From assembly GCF_900172355.1 (NCBI RefSeq), contig NZ_FWFZ01000008.1:62001-126000 (forward strand): a stretch of DNA of 64,000 bases, written 5' to 3'. The notes beneath the pieces were generated by a model. It did no database searches. It saw only the letters and a program-made list of their open reading frames with translations, and was not told the origin of the DNA. The number at the start of each line of letters is the position of its first letter. Positions within the stretch are counted from its first letter, which is position 1. Positions 8,885 through 17,133 of this stretch are shown one piece after another. Position numbers and translations under genes: made by a program. The DNA is from Roseisalinus antarcticus. GTDB lineage: Bacteria > Pseudomonadota > Alphaproteobacteria > Rhodobacterales > Rhodobacteraceae.

Positions 8885-9459
8885 CGCGCGGCGCCGTCGG
8901 TTTGGCCGGGGCCGCCGGTTTGGGCGGGGCCCTTTGCAGAGGCGGAGCCGTCTGCGGTGGCCGGGCCGGTGACGCGGCATTTCGGGCAGAGGCCGGTGGC
9001 CTCGACCACGGCGGCCTCGATCTCGAACCCGGCGGCGCGGGCGGCGCGGCCAAGCCTGCCCGCGGAGGGGCTCGACGTGGTCTCGGCCACGGCCTCGCAA
9101 GCGCGGCAGATGAGGAAGGCGGGCGCGTGTCGCGCCCCCGGCTGGGTGCAGGCGATGAAGGCGTTCAACCGCTCTATCTTGTGGGCGAAGCCGTGGGTCA
9201 CCAGGAAATCCAGCGCCCGGTAGGCCACCGGCGGCTGCGAGCCGAGCCCCTCGCGCCGCAGGATGTCCAGGATCTCGTAGGCGCCCATGGCGCGATGCTC
9301 GGCCAGCAGGATTTCCAGCACACGGCGCCGTCCCGGGGTCAGGTGAAGCCCGGCCGCGCGGCAATGGGTGTCCGCGGCGGCCACGGCGCTGTCGATGCAG
9401 CGGGCATGGTCGTGCGAGGCGAAGCCGATCGTCGTCAGGGCGTCTGCTGTGTCGCTCAT
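8881..9459 (-). CDS. zur: Fur-family zinc uptake regulator Zur
   Basis: Zinc-responsive repressor of 192 aa. The winged helix lies in the first half (LTPGRRRVLEILLAEHRAMGAYEIL). The structural zinc site is given by CRAC and CPKC pairs, with the FUR-type regulatory residues in HKIERLNAFIACTQPGARH. The start at 9459 (MSDTADALTT) is preferred over an upstream GTG-type extension. It heads the zur-znuC-znuB operon, divergent from znuA. The Zur-box-like palindrome lies in the shared 147-bp promoter region, so autoregulation is likely. The C-terminus has a low-complexity Gly/Pro/Gln tail. Confidence 0.94.
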   Translation of the reverse strand: MSDTADALTTIGFASHDHARCIDSAVAAADTHCRAAGLHLTPGRRRVLEILLAEHRAMGAYEILDILRREGLGSQPPVAYRALDFLVTHGFAHKIERLNAFIACTQPGARHAPAFLICRACEAVAETTSSPSAGRLGRAARAAGFEIEAAVVEATGLCPKCRVTGPATADGSASAKGPAQTGGPGQTDGAAR

Positions 9460-9549
9460 GGGCGGTCCCCGGGGGCCGGGCCCAGGCGCGGGCCGCACCG
9501 CCCTGCCGACTCGGCTGATCTGTGGAAGAATGTCATCGGAGGGGTTGAT

Positions 9550-9566
9550 ATGTTATAGTATTACAT
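9550..9566. promoter_or_regulatory. Putative Zur box between zur and znuA
   Basis: ATGTTATAGTATTACAT is a 17-bp near-perfect palindrome with two mismatched positions around its centre. It resembles the GTTATA-NN-ATAAC type Zur sites of alphaproteobacteria. It lies between the divergent zur (start 9459) and znuA (start 9607) in a locally AT-rich patch, so one site could control both transcripts. Confidence 0.8.
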
Positions 9567-9606
9567 CTAGCAAGCCCTCGATCCATTACGACCGGGCAGG
9601 TTCGAT

Positions 9607-10629
9607 ATGCGCATTTTCCTTGTTTGCGGCGGCGTCCTGGCCTCTGCGGCGTCAGCCCTTGCGGATGTGCCCCAGGTGGCTGCGGACATCGCGCCGGTGC
9701 AGGGCCTGGTGGCGCGGGTCATGGGCGATCTTGGCTCGCCGGCCCTGATCGTGCCGCCGGGTGCCTCGCCCCATGCCTATGCGATGCGCCCGTCCGAGGC
9801 GGCGGCGCTGGAGCCCGCCCGCCTGGTGGTCGAGGTGGGCGCCGGCCTGACGCCCTGGTTCGCCGACACGGTCGCGACCCTCGCGCCGGAGGCGCAGCTG
9901 CTGACGCTGATGACCGTGCCGGGCACCCGGGTGCTGCCCAGCCGGGCCGACGGGGTGTTCGCCGGGGCCGGTGGCCCGGGCCGCGATCAGGCGGCGCAGG
10001 ACGCCCATGGTGCGCACGAGGACCAGGAGGACCACGGCGCACACGAAGACCAAGGCGATCACGGTGCGCATGACGCGCATGCCGTGACGGGGGACCGCGA
10101 TCTCCATGACCATGGTCCCGAGGATCCGCATGGCTGGCTCGACCCGGCGAATGCCGCGGTCTGGCTCGGCGCAATCGCCGAGGCGCTGGCCGAGATCGAC
10201 CCCGAAAACGCCGAGACCTACCGCGCCAATGCCAGGGCCGGACAGGCGGAGATCGCCGATACCGTGGCCGAGGTCCGGGCGATGCTCGCCCCGGTCCGGG
10301 GCCGCGGCTTCGTCGTGTTTCACGATGCCTACGGCTATTTCGAGGCCGCCTTCGACATGCCGGCCCTCGCCGCGCTCGCCGTCAGCGACGCGGCGGATCC
10401 GGGCGCGGCCAGGATCGTGGCGATCCGCGACGCGCTCGACGGCATGCAGGTGGATTGCGTCTTTACCGAGCCGCAGTTCAACACCGATCTCGCCACGGCG
10501 ATCTTCGACGGCAACGTCCCCACGGCGATCCTGGACCCGCTGGGCTCGGCGGTGCCGCCGGGGCCGTCCTTCTATCCCGAGTTCCTGCTGAACGTCGGGG
10601 CCTCGATGGCGGGCTGCCTGGCGCGGTGA
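9607..10629 (+). CDS. znuA: Periplasmic zinc-binding protein ZnuA
   Basis: Cluster A-I solute-binding protein of 340 aa that captures Zn(II) in the periplasm and delivers it to ZnuBC. A signal peptide covers roughly residues 1-19 (cleavage near ASALADVP). Candidate zinc ligands are H60-type (GASPHAYAM), the His in DPHGWLDP, VFHDAYGYF, and the acidic PQFNTD region. Between the first and second ligand lies a His/Asp/Glu-rich loop with internal repeats of HGAHEDQ and DHGAH. It is transcribed away from zur and is probably repressed through the site at 9550-9566. Confidence 0.96.
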   Translation: MRIFLVCGGVLASAASALADVPQVAADIAPVQGLVARVMGDLGSPALIVPPGASPHAYAMRPSEAAALEPARLVVEVGAGLTPWFADTVATLAPEAQLLTLMTVPGTRVLPSRADGVFAGAGGPGRDQAAQDAHGAHEDQEDHGAHEDQGDHGAHDAHAVTGDRDLHDHGPEDPHGWLDPANAAVWLGAIAEALAEIDPENAETYRANARAGQAEIADTVAEVRAMLAPVRGRGFVVFHDAYGYFEAAFDMPALAALAVSDAADPGAARIVAIRDALDGMQVDCVFTEPQFNTDLATAIFDGNVPTAILDPLGSAVPPGPSFYPEFLLNVGASMAGCLAR

Positions 10630-10725
10630 TGCGGACCCCGCGCCGGGGTGCCCCGCTCCAGCCTCCGCGGCCAGACCGGCCCCGCCTCCGCGGTGCGGCG
10701 GGGGGGGCGGACTGATCCGCCGCGG

Positions 10726-11475
10726 TCAGGAGTTGGCGTAGGCGTCCATCACCTCGTCGGTGGCCTCGAAATTGGTGGTGACGCTCTGGATATCGTCGTC
10801 GTCCTCAAGCGCGTCGACCAGCTTCATCAGCTTGGCAAGCCCGTCGAGATCGACCTCGGAGGTCGTGGTCGGCCGCCACACGAGCTTGGTCGTCTCCGAT
10901 TCGCCCAAATGCTCCTCGAGCCCGGTGGACACCTCGTTGAGGTCGGTGTCGGCGCACCAGACGACATGGCCGTCCTCCGAGCTCTCGACATCCTCGGCCC
11001 CGGCCTCGATCGCGGCCATCATCACCGCGTCGGCGTCACCGACGCTGGCCGGGTAGATCACCTGGCCCTTGCGTTCGAACATGAACCCGACAGAGCCGGT
11101 CTCGCCCAGGTTGCCGCCGTTCTTGCCGAAAGTCGAGCGCACCGTGGAGGCCGTGCGGTTGCGGTTGTCGGTCATCGCCTCGACGATCACGGCCACGCCG
11201 TTCGGGCCGTAGCCCTCATAGCGGATTTCCTCGTAGTTCTCGGCGTCGCCGCCCATGGCCTTCTTGATGGCGCGGTCGATCACGTCCTTGGGGACGGAGG
11301 AGGTCTTGGCCTCTTTCACGGCCATCCGCAGGCGCGGGTTCTTGTCGGGGTCCGGGTCGCCCATCTTGGCGGCCACGGTGATCTCCTTGGCGAGCTTGGA
11401 GAAGAGCTTGGAGCGGGCCGCGTCCTGGCGTCCCTTGCGATGCTGAATGTTCGCCCACTTGGAATGGCCGGCCAT
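10726..11475 (-). CDS. yebC: YebC/PmpR-family translation or transcription factor
   Basis: A 249-aa member of the YebC/TACO1 family. It starts with the invariant [20 protein letters not shown], followed by conserved blocks [30 protein letters not shown] and [12 protein letters not shown]. Family members have been described both as DNA-binding regulators (PmpR) and as factors that relieve ribosome stalling. Convergent with znuA (97-bp gap) and divergent from the amidotransferase gene. It stands alone here, with no ruvC-ruvA-ruvB next to it. Confidence 0.95.
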   Translation of the reverse strand: MAGHSKWANIQHRKGRQDAARSKLFSKLAKEITVAAKMGDPDPDKNPRLRMAVKEAKTSSVPKDVIDRAIKKAMGGDAENYEEIRYEGYGPNGVAVIVEAMTDNRNRTASTVRSTFGKNGGNLGETGSVGFMFERKGQVIYPASVGDADAVMMAAIEAGAEDVESSEDGHVVWCADTDLNEVSTGLEEHLGESETTKLVWRPTTTSEVDLDGLAKLMKLVDALEDDDDIQSVTTNFEATDEVMDAYANS

Positions 11476-11723
11476 GGGGTATCCTCACCTCGTCTGATTG
11501 CGCGGCATATAGGGCAGAGGACGGGGGTGCTGCAACACCGTTCGGCGCGTGTGCGGGGCCTGCGGGGCGCGAAGAGGCCGCCCGGACGTGCCGGCGGGCG
11601 CGGTCGCGGGCGCCTGGGCCGTCCTGTTGCCCGCTCACCGGGGGGCCGGCCCGGCACGGCGGGGCCCCGGCAACTTCGCCCGGGCTCTGGCCATTGGCGC
11701 GGCGGGGCGGTAATCCGCCAGGG

Positions 11724-12452
11724 ATGAAACCCTTTCTGATCCTCCAGCTGCGCCCCGAGGCCGAGGCCTCGGACGACGAATTCGCGGCCCTCCTGCGCAA
11801 GAGCGGGCTGGGACCGGAGGACGTGCGCCGGGTGCGGCTCGATTGCGAAGAGCTGCCCGGGCGGCTGTCCCTCGACGATTATTCCGGTGTGATCGTCGGC
11901 GGCGGGCCCGGCTGCGTCAGCGATGCGCCCGACGACAAGAGCCCGGTCGAGGCGCGGATCGAATCCACCTGCCTGGGGCTGATGCCCGAGATCCTGGCCC
12001 GCGACATTCCGTTCATGGGCTGCTGCTACGGGATCGGAATCCTGGCCCATGCCATGGGCGGGCAGGTGTCGAAACGGCGCTACGCAGAGCCGGTGGGCAC
12101 CACCACCTGCCGGGTGACCGAGGTGGCCGACCCGCTGACCGACGGCTTGCCGGAGGTCTTCGAGGCCTTCGTCGGGCACAAGGAGGCGGTGCAGGCGCTG
12201 CCCGCGGGCGCGGTGCGCCTGCTCGCCTCGGACACCTGTCCGTTCCAGATGATCCGGGCCGGCCGGAACGTCTATGCGACCCAGTTCCATCCCGAGGCCG
12301 ATGCCGCGGGCTTTGCCACGCGGATCCGGATCTACCGCAACAAGGGCTATTTCGCGCCCGACCAGGCCGACGACCTGATCGCCATGTGCCGGCAGGCGCA
12401 GGTCGACGTGCCCGAGCGGATCCTCGCCCGTTTCGTGGAGCGCTACGGATGA
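11724..12452 (+). CDS. Class I glutamine amidotransferase-like protein
   Basis: A 242-aa single-domain GATase1 protein of the GMP-synthase-like group. The nucleophile motif is GCCYG with C101 as the likely catalytic cysteine, followed by the His-Glu pair in FHPEAD. YSGVIVGGGPG forms the expected oxyanion/Gly-rich strand. The acceptor half-reaction is unknown; family members act on glutamine or gamma-glutamyl compounds. The start at 11724 (MKPFLILQ) is chosen over an upstream in-frame start that lacks family similarity. The stop overlaps the next gene by ATGA. Confidence 0.9.
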   Translation: MKPFLILQLRPEAEASDDEFAALLRKSGLGPEDVRRVRLDCEELPGRLSLDDYSGVIVGGGPGCVSDAPDDKSPVEARIESTCLGLMPEILARDIPFMGCCYGIGILAHAMGGQVSKRRYAEPVGTTTCRVTEVADPLTDGLPEVFEAFVGHKEAVQALPAGAVRLLASDTCPFQMIRAGRNVYATQFHPEADAAGFATRIRIYRNKGYFAPDQADDLIAMCRQAQVDVPERILARFVERYG

Positions 12453-13345
12453 AGCGCCCGTCGCAACCATTGGCGGGCGCGTTCTGGATGGTGGTGACCG
12501 GGATGAACTTCGTTGCCGTCACCGCCATCGTGAAACACGTGGGCAGCGACATCCCGGCGCCGCAATCGGCCTTTCTGCGCTACGCGCTGGGGCTCGTCTT
12601 CGTGATCCCGATGCTGCGCCCGATCCTGAGTGCACAACTGACCAAGAGGCAGCTGTGGCTGTTCTCGGCGCGGGGGGTGGTGCATACGCTCGGGGTGATG
12701 CTGTGGTTCTTCGCGATGACCCGGATCACCATCGCCGAAGTGACGGCGATGAATTACCTCAACCCGGTCTATGTCACGATCGCCGCGGCGCTGTTGATGG
12801 GCGAGGCGCTGCCGCCCCGCAGGCTCGCGGCGGTGGGGCTGGCCCTGCTGGGGGCGCTGATCATCCTGCGCCCCGGCATCCGCGAGGTCGGCGTCGGCCA
12901 CCTGGCGATGATCGGCACGGCGATCTTTTTCGCCGCTGGATACCTGATCGCCAAGATGATGTCCGACGAGGTGCCGGCTCTGGCGGTCGTGGGGATGCTC
13001 TCGATCACGGTGACGATCGGGCTTGCCCCGTTTGCCGCGGCGGTTTGGGTGACGCCGTCGCTGACGGATCTGGCCTGGCTCTTCGGGGTGGCGACATTCG
13101 CCACGGCGGGGCATTACACGATGACACTGGCCTTCGCCGCGGCCCCGCTGACGGTGACCCAGCCGGTGACGTTCCTGCAACTGGTCTGAGCCGTGCTGCT
13201 GGGCGCGGTTGCCTTCGACGAGCCGCTGGACGGCTGGGTGGTGCTGGGGGGCGCGATCATCCTGGGCTCGGTGTCGTTCATCTCGTGGCGCGAGGCGCGG
13301 GCGCGTCGGTCGATAACCCCGGCGGTGCCGCAAACGAAGGGCTGA
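12449..13345 (+). pseudogene. DMT/EamA family transporter with in-frame TGA
   Basis: The frame opens at 12449 (MKRPSQPLAGAFWMVVTGMNF) and reads as a normal DMT exporter with ten predicted helices. It is interrupted by TGA at 13187-13189, codon 247, in the context LQLV-stop-AVLLGAVAFDEPLD. The family normally has Trp at this place (LQLVWA), so TGG to TGA fits. The frame then stays open with typical last-helix sequence (LGGAIILGSVSFISW) to TGA at 13345. The full product would be 298 aa; the truncated one lacks about the last two helices. A sequencing error is the other explanation. Confidence 0.8.
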
Positions 13346-13418
13346 CCTTGATCTCTGTCAAGGCGGCGCGGCGGTGCCGGTGCGACTGAACCCGGACAGG
13401 CCAGAGAGAGGGGAACAG

Positions 13419-13658
13419 ATGTCTCACACACCACACGAATTGTCCGAGGATTTTCCGGGGCAGGCGGAGGCGATCCATGCGCTCAAGTCGCGCGACACGC
13501 ATTTCGCCCACCTCGTGGACAGCTACCATGAAGTCAACCGTGCCGTGCACCGGGCCGAGACGGATGTGGAGCCGGCCTCGGACGCCCGCATCACCGATCT
13601 GCGCAAACAGCGGATGCGGCTGAAGGACGAGATCGCGTCCGCTCTGTCGGAGGCCTGA
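13419..13658 (+). CDS. YdcH-family (DUF465) small protein
   Basis: A 79-aa hydrophilic, helical protein (MSHTPHELSEDFPGQAEAIHALKSRDTHF) with the H-L-x-x-Y-H-E-V-N-R motif (HLVDSYHEVNRAVHRAE) and the RKQRMRLKDEI ending of the DUF465/YdcH family. The function is not established; it probably forms a coiled coil. A purine-rich GAGAGAGGGG precedes the ATG at 13419. It is followed by the palindrome at 13687-13710. Confidence 0.88.
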   Translation: MSHTPHELSEDFPGQAEAIHALKSRDTHFAHLVDSYHEVNRAVHRAETDVEPASDARITDLRKQRMRLKDEIASALSEA

Positions 13659-13686
13659 CCCGGGGGCGTCCGGCTTGCAAGGGGGC

Positions 13687-13710
13687 CCAGATTATTCGCG
13701 AATAATCTGG
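13687..13710. repeat. 24-bp palindrome of the TATTCGCGAATA family
   Basis: A perfect 24-bp palindrome with core ATTATTCGCGAATAAT flanked by CCAG and CTGG. It lies between convergent genes, 29 bp past the ydcH-like stop and 16 bp from the CoxG-like stop. The sequence is identical to the copy at 55712-55735. Confidence 0.88.
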
Positions 13711-13725
13711 CGCCGGGGGCCGATG

Positions 13726-14178
13726 TCACGCCTCTGGAGGGGTCTCGACACGGGTCTGGAAGCGCTCGAAGAACTCGTCGGCCATCTTGCGGGCGAAGCC
13801 GCCGACGATCCTGTTGCCCAGCTGCGCGAGCTTGCCGCCGACCTGGGCATCTACCTCGTATGCCAGCTCCGTGCCGCCCTCCACCTCGACCAGCGACACT
13901 GCAGCGGCGCCCTTGGCAAAGCCGGCCACGCCGCCCTTGCCCTCGCCGACCAGCCGGTAGCTTTTTGGCGGGTCGGCGTCCTCGATCGTCACCGCGCCCC
14001 GGAAGGTCGCCTTGACCGGGCCGACCTTCTGCTTGACGACCGCCTCGAACCCGGTTTCGGCCGATCCGGTGAGCTCTTCGCAGCCGGGAATGCAGGCCTT
14101 GAGGGTCTCGGGGTCGTTCAGCCGGGCCCAGACCGTCTCGCGGTCGGCCGCGATGGTGCGGGTTCCTGAAAGTTCCAT
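13726..14178 (-). CDS. CoxG-like SRPBCC protein (carbon monoxide dehydrogenase subunit G family)
   Basis: A 150-aa START/Bet v1-like protein (MELSGTRTIAADRETVWARLNDPETLKACIPGCEELT) that matches the CoxG group. CoxG helps recruit and mature Mo/Cu CO dehydrogenases at the membrane, but many members sit near other molybdenum hydroxylases or alone. No cox genes are visible here, so the name describes the family only. There is a 61-bp gap from the end of pccR on the same strand, so co-transcription with pccR is possible. Confidence 0.85.
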   Translation of the reverse strand: MELSGTRTIAADRETVWARLNDPETLKACIPGCEELTGSAETGFEAVVKQKVGPVKATFRGAVTIEDADPPKSYRLVGEGKGGVAGFAKGAAAVSLVEVEGGTELAYEVDAQVGGKLAQLGNRIVGGFARKMADEFFERFQTRVETPPEA

Positions 14179-14239
14179 TTCGCCTCCGTGACAGGATATG
14201 GCCTCTTATCTCTTAGCCGTCCGGCAGGGGCAATGGGTC

Positions 14240-15643
14240 TCACTCAACCCGGTAGGGCAGTATGTCCCGCCGGTCGGGATCCACCGACAGCCGCCTTTCC
14301 AGCGGCGGCACCGACCGCTGGTGGCAGGTCTTGCGCTCGCAGATCCGGCAGGAGATGCCGATGGGCTCGAACGCTGCGGCGCGGTCCGTGTCCAGATCGT
14401 CGGCATAGACCAGGTCACCGGCGTGGCGCACCTCGCACCCCAGCCCGATCGCATAGCGCTGCACCGGTGCGCCCCAGGCGCCGCCCGGCTTGGTGATCTC
14501 GCGCGCGAGGCAGAGATACCGCGCCCCGTCCGGCGTCTCGGCCAGCTGGCGCAGCCACTGGCCCGGCGTCTCGAAGGCGCGGTGCACGTTCCACAGTGGG
14601 CAGGCGCCGCCGAACCGGGCGAATTGCAGCGATGTCGCCGAGTGCCGCTTGGTGATCGTGCCGGCCTGGTCCACGCGGACGAAGAACACCGGCAGCCCCT
14701 TGGCGCCGGGCCGCTGGAGGGTGGACAGCCGATGGGCCACCTGCTCGAAGCTGGCGCCGAAATGGTCGGCCAGACGCTCGATGTCGTGGCGCATGTCCCG
14801 TGCCGCCTCTAGAAAGCGCGTGTAGGGCAGGAGGGCGGCGCCCGCGAAATAATTCGCCAGCCCCACCCGCGCGATGGCTCGGCTCTCGGAGGTCTGGAAC
14901 CGGGCGAGATCCAGCGTCGCCTCTATCAGGTCAGTCTGCATGGTCAGCGCGACCTGCAGCAGCACCTGGAAATTGCGGCTCGCGACGGGGGCGCGGTGCG
15001 AGAGGGTCAGGGTCCGGCTGGCGGGGTCGAAGCTGCGGACCGGCCCGCTGTCGGCCATGGTCACGCGGATGCCCCGATCCTCCAGCAGCGCGGCCGCGGC
15101 CTCTGCCGGTGTCCGGCCCGCGGCGGCGGCGCGCTGGGCCAGATGCTCGGCCGCGCGGTCAACGGCATCCAGGTAATTGTCGCAATAGTGAAAGAAGTCG
15201 CGCACCTCTTCCCAGGGCGAGGGCTGCAGCCGGCCTTCCTCGCGCCCCAGCGCCGCGTCCAGCGAGGCGAGGCGTTCGTGGGATTGGCGATAGGCCTTGT
15301 GCAGGTCCAGAAAGGCCCGCAGCAGGGTCGGCGCGTTGGAGGCCGCAAGCCGCAGGTCCGTCAGCGGCGGGGCAGGGCCGGAAAACACTGAATCGGCCAG
15401 GGCCTCGCGCATGTCCGACACTAGGCGGGCTTCGTCCCCCGAGGTCAGCTCGGTCACGTCGAAGCCGAATTCCTGCGCCAGCGCGAGGACCACCGCCGTC
15501 GAGACGGGGCGGTTGTTGTTCTCCATCTGGTTCAGATAGGGCAGCGATACGCCCAGTTTCCGGGCGAAGACCTTCTGCGTCACCCCGACCCGGCCGCGCA
15601 ATTCACGCAGCTTGGTTCCCGCATAGAGTTTCTGGACCGCCAT
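14240..15643 (-). CDS. pccR: Short-chain fatty acyl-CoA regulator PccR
   Basis: ScfR-family regulator of 467 aa. The N-terminal XRE helix-turn-helix is at about residues 10-65 (GVTQKVFARKLGVSLPYLNQ). An IrrE/ImmA-like middle part lacks a clear HEXXH. The C-terminal ScfR domain carries the cysteine motif CRICERKTC. In Rhodobacter sphaeroides PccR controls propionyl-CoA carboxylase in response to propionyl-CoA supply. Here it lies 1.5 kb from pccB with one MFS gene between them, as expected. TTTGCAAA-like half-sites occur just upstream of its own start and upstream of pccB. Confidence 0.92.
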   Translation of the reverse strand: MAVQKLYAGTKLRELRGRVGVTQKVFARKLGVSLPYLNQMENNNRPVSTAVVLALAQEFGFDVTELTSGDEARLVSDMREALADSVFSGPAPPLTDLRLAASNAPTLLRAFLDLHKAYRQSHERLASLDAALGREEGRLQPSPWEEVRDFFHYCDNYLDAVDRAAEHLAQRAAAAGRTPAEAAAALLEDRGIRVTMADSGPVRSFDPASRTLTLSHRAPVASRNFQVLLQVALTMQTDLIEATLDLARFQTSESRAIARVGLANYFAGAALLPYTRFLEAARDMRHDIERLADHFGASFEQVAHRLSTLQRPGAKGLPVFFVRVDQAGTITKRHSATSLQFARFGGACPLWNVHRAFETPGQWLRQLAETPDGARYLCLAREITKPGGAWGAPVQRYAIGLGCEVRHAGDLVYADDLDTDRAAAFEPIGISCRICERKTCHQRSVPPLERRLSVDPDRRDILPYRVE

Positions 15644-15651
15644 CTCGCGCC

Positions 15652-15688
15652 TTTGCAGCTTTGCCCGGTCGGCTTAGCGGGTGCAAAG
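15652..15688. promoter_or_regulatory. Possible PccR half-sites upstream of pccR
   Basis: TTTGCAGC (15652-15659) is followed immediately by TTTGCCCG (15660-15667), and GGTGCAAA lies at 15680-15687. They resemble the TTTGCAAA half-site reported for PccR and sit 9-45 bp upstream of the pccR start codon. Autoregulation is inferred from position only. Confidence 0.4.
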
Positions 15689-15719
15689 CGATGGCTCAAG
15701 GCCCGAGGTTCGCGGGATC

Positions 15720-16943
15720 TCAGGTATCGGTGACGCCGATCTGACGGGCCCGCCAGATGACGAAGAGGATCGCCAGGCCGGACATCAGGGTCGAGCTGAG
15801 CATGATCGCCAACAGCGGCCAGGCCCCGGTCTCGACGTTGAGAAGCGTGCCCGTCGCCGCAGAGAGCACCGCCCCGCCGCCGATCATGAAGGCCCCGCCG
15901 AGGCCGCTGGCGGTGCCGGCCAGGTGCGGCCGGACGGACAGCAGACCGGCCGTGGCATTGGGCATGGTCATGCCGTTGCCGAGGCCGAGGAAAGAGCACA
16001 GGCCGAAGAAGATGACCGCGTTGGTCATTCCGTTCAGTGTCAGCACCAGCGATACCGCGAGACCGGCACCGGACAGCACCGCGCCGATCAGGACCATCCT
16101 GTTGACGCCGGCCCGGACCGAGTAGCGGCCCGACAGCCCGTTGCCAATCGCATAGCCGATGGCCGGTGCCCCGAGTGCCATACCGGTCATCAGCGGCGAC
16201 AGGCCGAAGATGTCCCCGGCCACGAACGACGCGCCGCCCAGAAAGGCGAAGAACGCCCCGGCCGAGAAGGCCAGGCACAGGGTGTAGCCCCAGAACCGCG
16301 GCGAGCGCAGCAACTCGGGGTAGGTGCGGACCTGCTCGGCGAAGCCCACGCCGTTTCCGGCGACGGTCTCTCCCTGATCCGAAATCACGAGCGCCAGAAC
16401 CCCCGCGCCGCAAAGCGCGAGGAATATGAACGTGGCGTGCCAGTCGAAGAGCTGATCCAGGAAACCTCCGATCATCGGGCCGAACATCGGCACCAGGGCC
16501 ATCCCCATGGTGACGTAGCCCAGCATCGAGGCGGCCTGCTCTTGCGGGACCATGTCGCGGACGATGGCGCGGCTGAGCGCGATGCCGGTGACGATCGCGC
16601 CCTGGACCATCCGGAACGCCAGAAAGACCCCCGCGGTCGGGGCGAGGACCGCGCCGATCGTGGCCAGGATGAAGATGATGAGCGAGCCGATCATCACCGG
16701 GCGACGGCCGAAGCGGTCGGAGACCGGGCCGATCACGATCTGCAGCGCGGCGGTCGTGGCGAGATACCCCGACACCGCAAGCTGCATCACCGCGTAATCC
16801 ACGGCGAAGTAATCGGCCATCCCGCTGAGCGAGGGCAGGAAGATCGACATGTTCAGCGCCGAGATCCCCGCGATGAGGATCAGCGTCAGCACATGGGGCG
16901 GAGTCGTCCGGTCGAGAAAGCGGACCATCGGGGCTGTTGTCAT
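15720..16943 (-). CDS. MFS multidrug exporter, Bcr/CflA type
   Basis: A 407-aa twelve-helix major facilitator. The DHA1/Bcr-CflA signature is visible: DRFGRRPVMIGSL in the loop 2-3 region, FRMVQGAIVTGIALSRAIVRD (motif with GxxxxxxxRAxxRD), and GMALVPMFGPMIGG. It probably exports hydrophobic compounds in exchange for protons. It lies between pccR and pccB and is transcribed away from pccB. The 190-bp divergent region holds the PccR-like sites, so it could share that control, but nothing else links it to propionate metabolism. Confidence 0.9.
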   Translation of the reverse strand: MTTAPMVRFLDRTTPPHVLTLILIAGISALNMSIFLPSLSGMADYFAVDYAVMQLAVSGYLATTAALQIVIGPVSDRFGRRPVMIGSLIIFILATIGAVLAPTAGVFLAFRMVQGAIVTGIALSRAIVRDMVPQEQAASMLGYVTMGMALVPMFGPMIGGFLDQLFDWHATFIFLALCGAGVLALVISDQGETVAGNGVGFAEQVRTYPELLRSPRFWGYTLCLAFSAGAFFAFLGGASFVAGDIFGLSPLMTGMALGAPAIGYAIGNGLSGRYSVRAGVNRMVLIGAVLSGAGLAVSLVLTLNGMTNAVIFFGLCSFLGLGNGMTMPNATAGLLSVRPHLAGTASGLGGAFMIGGGAVLSAATGTLLNVETGAWPLLAIMLSSTLMSGLAILFVIWRARQIGVTDT

Positions 16944-17014
16944 GGATCCCTATCTAGCGATCCCGCCCCGCAGGTCCATGGGCTGTGGCGCACCGTGGTC
17001 TGTGCGCGAGAGAC

Positions 17015-17062
17015 TTGGCAAGTTTGCAATTATCCGAGAGGGCAAACCATAGGGTTTGCAAA
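17015..17062. promoter_or_regulatory. TTTGCAAA-type operator array upstream of pccB
   Basis: Half-sites TTGGCAAG (17015-17022), TTTGCAAT (17023-17030), AGGGCAAA (17039-17046) and a perfect TTTGCAAA (17055-17062) lie 72-119 bp before the pccB start. The reported PccR motif is TTTGCAAA-N4-TTTGCAAA. The sites here do not keep that 12-bp period; their centres are 8, 16 and 16 bp apart. PccR binding is likely from context but unproven. Confidence 0.6.
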
Positions 17063-17133
17063 TATGCGCCTTCCCGCTTCAAACCGTGCCGGCGATGTCC
17101 TAGGGTCCGGCCAAGTGCACCGGGGAGGACGCC

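Noticed and set aside
12449-13345. Selenocysteine or programmed read-through at the TGA in the DMT gene
   Set aside because: No selenocysteine insertion structure was seen and the family has Trp there, not Cys. A point mutation or base error is simpler.
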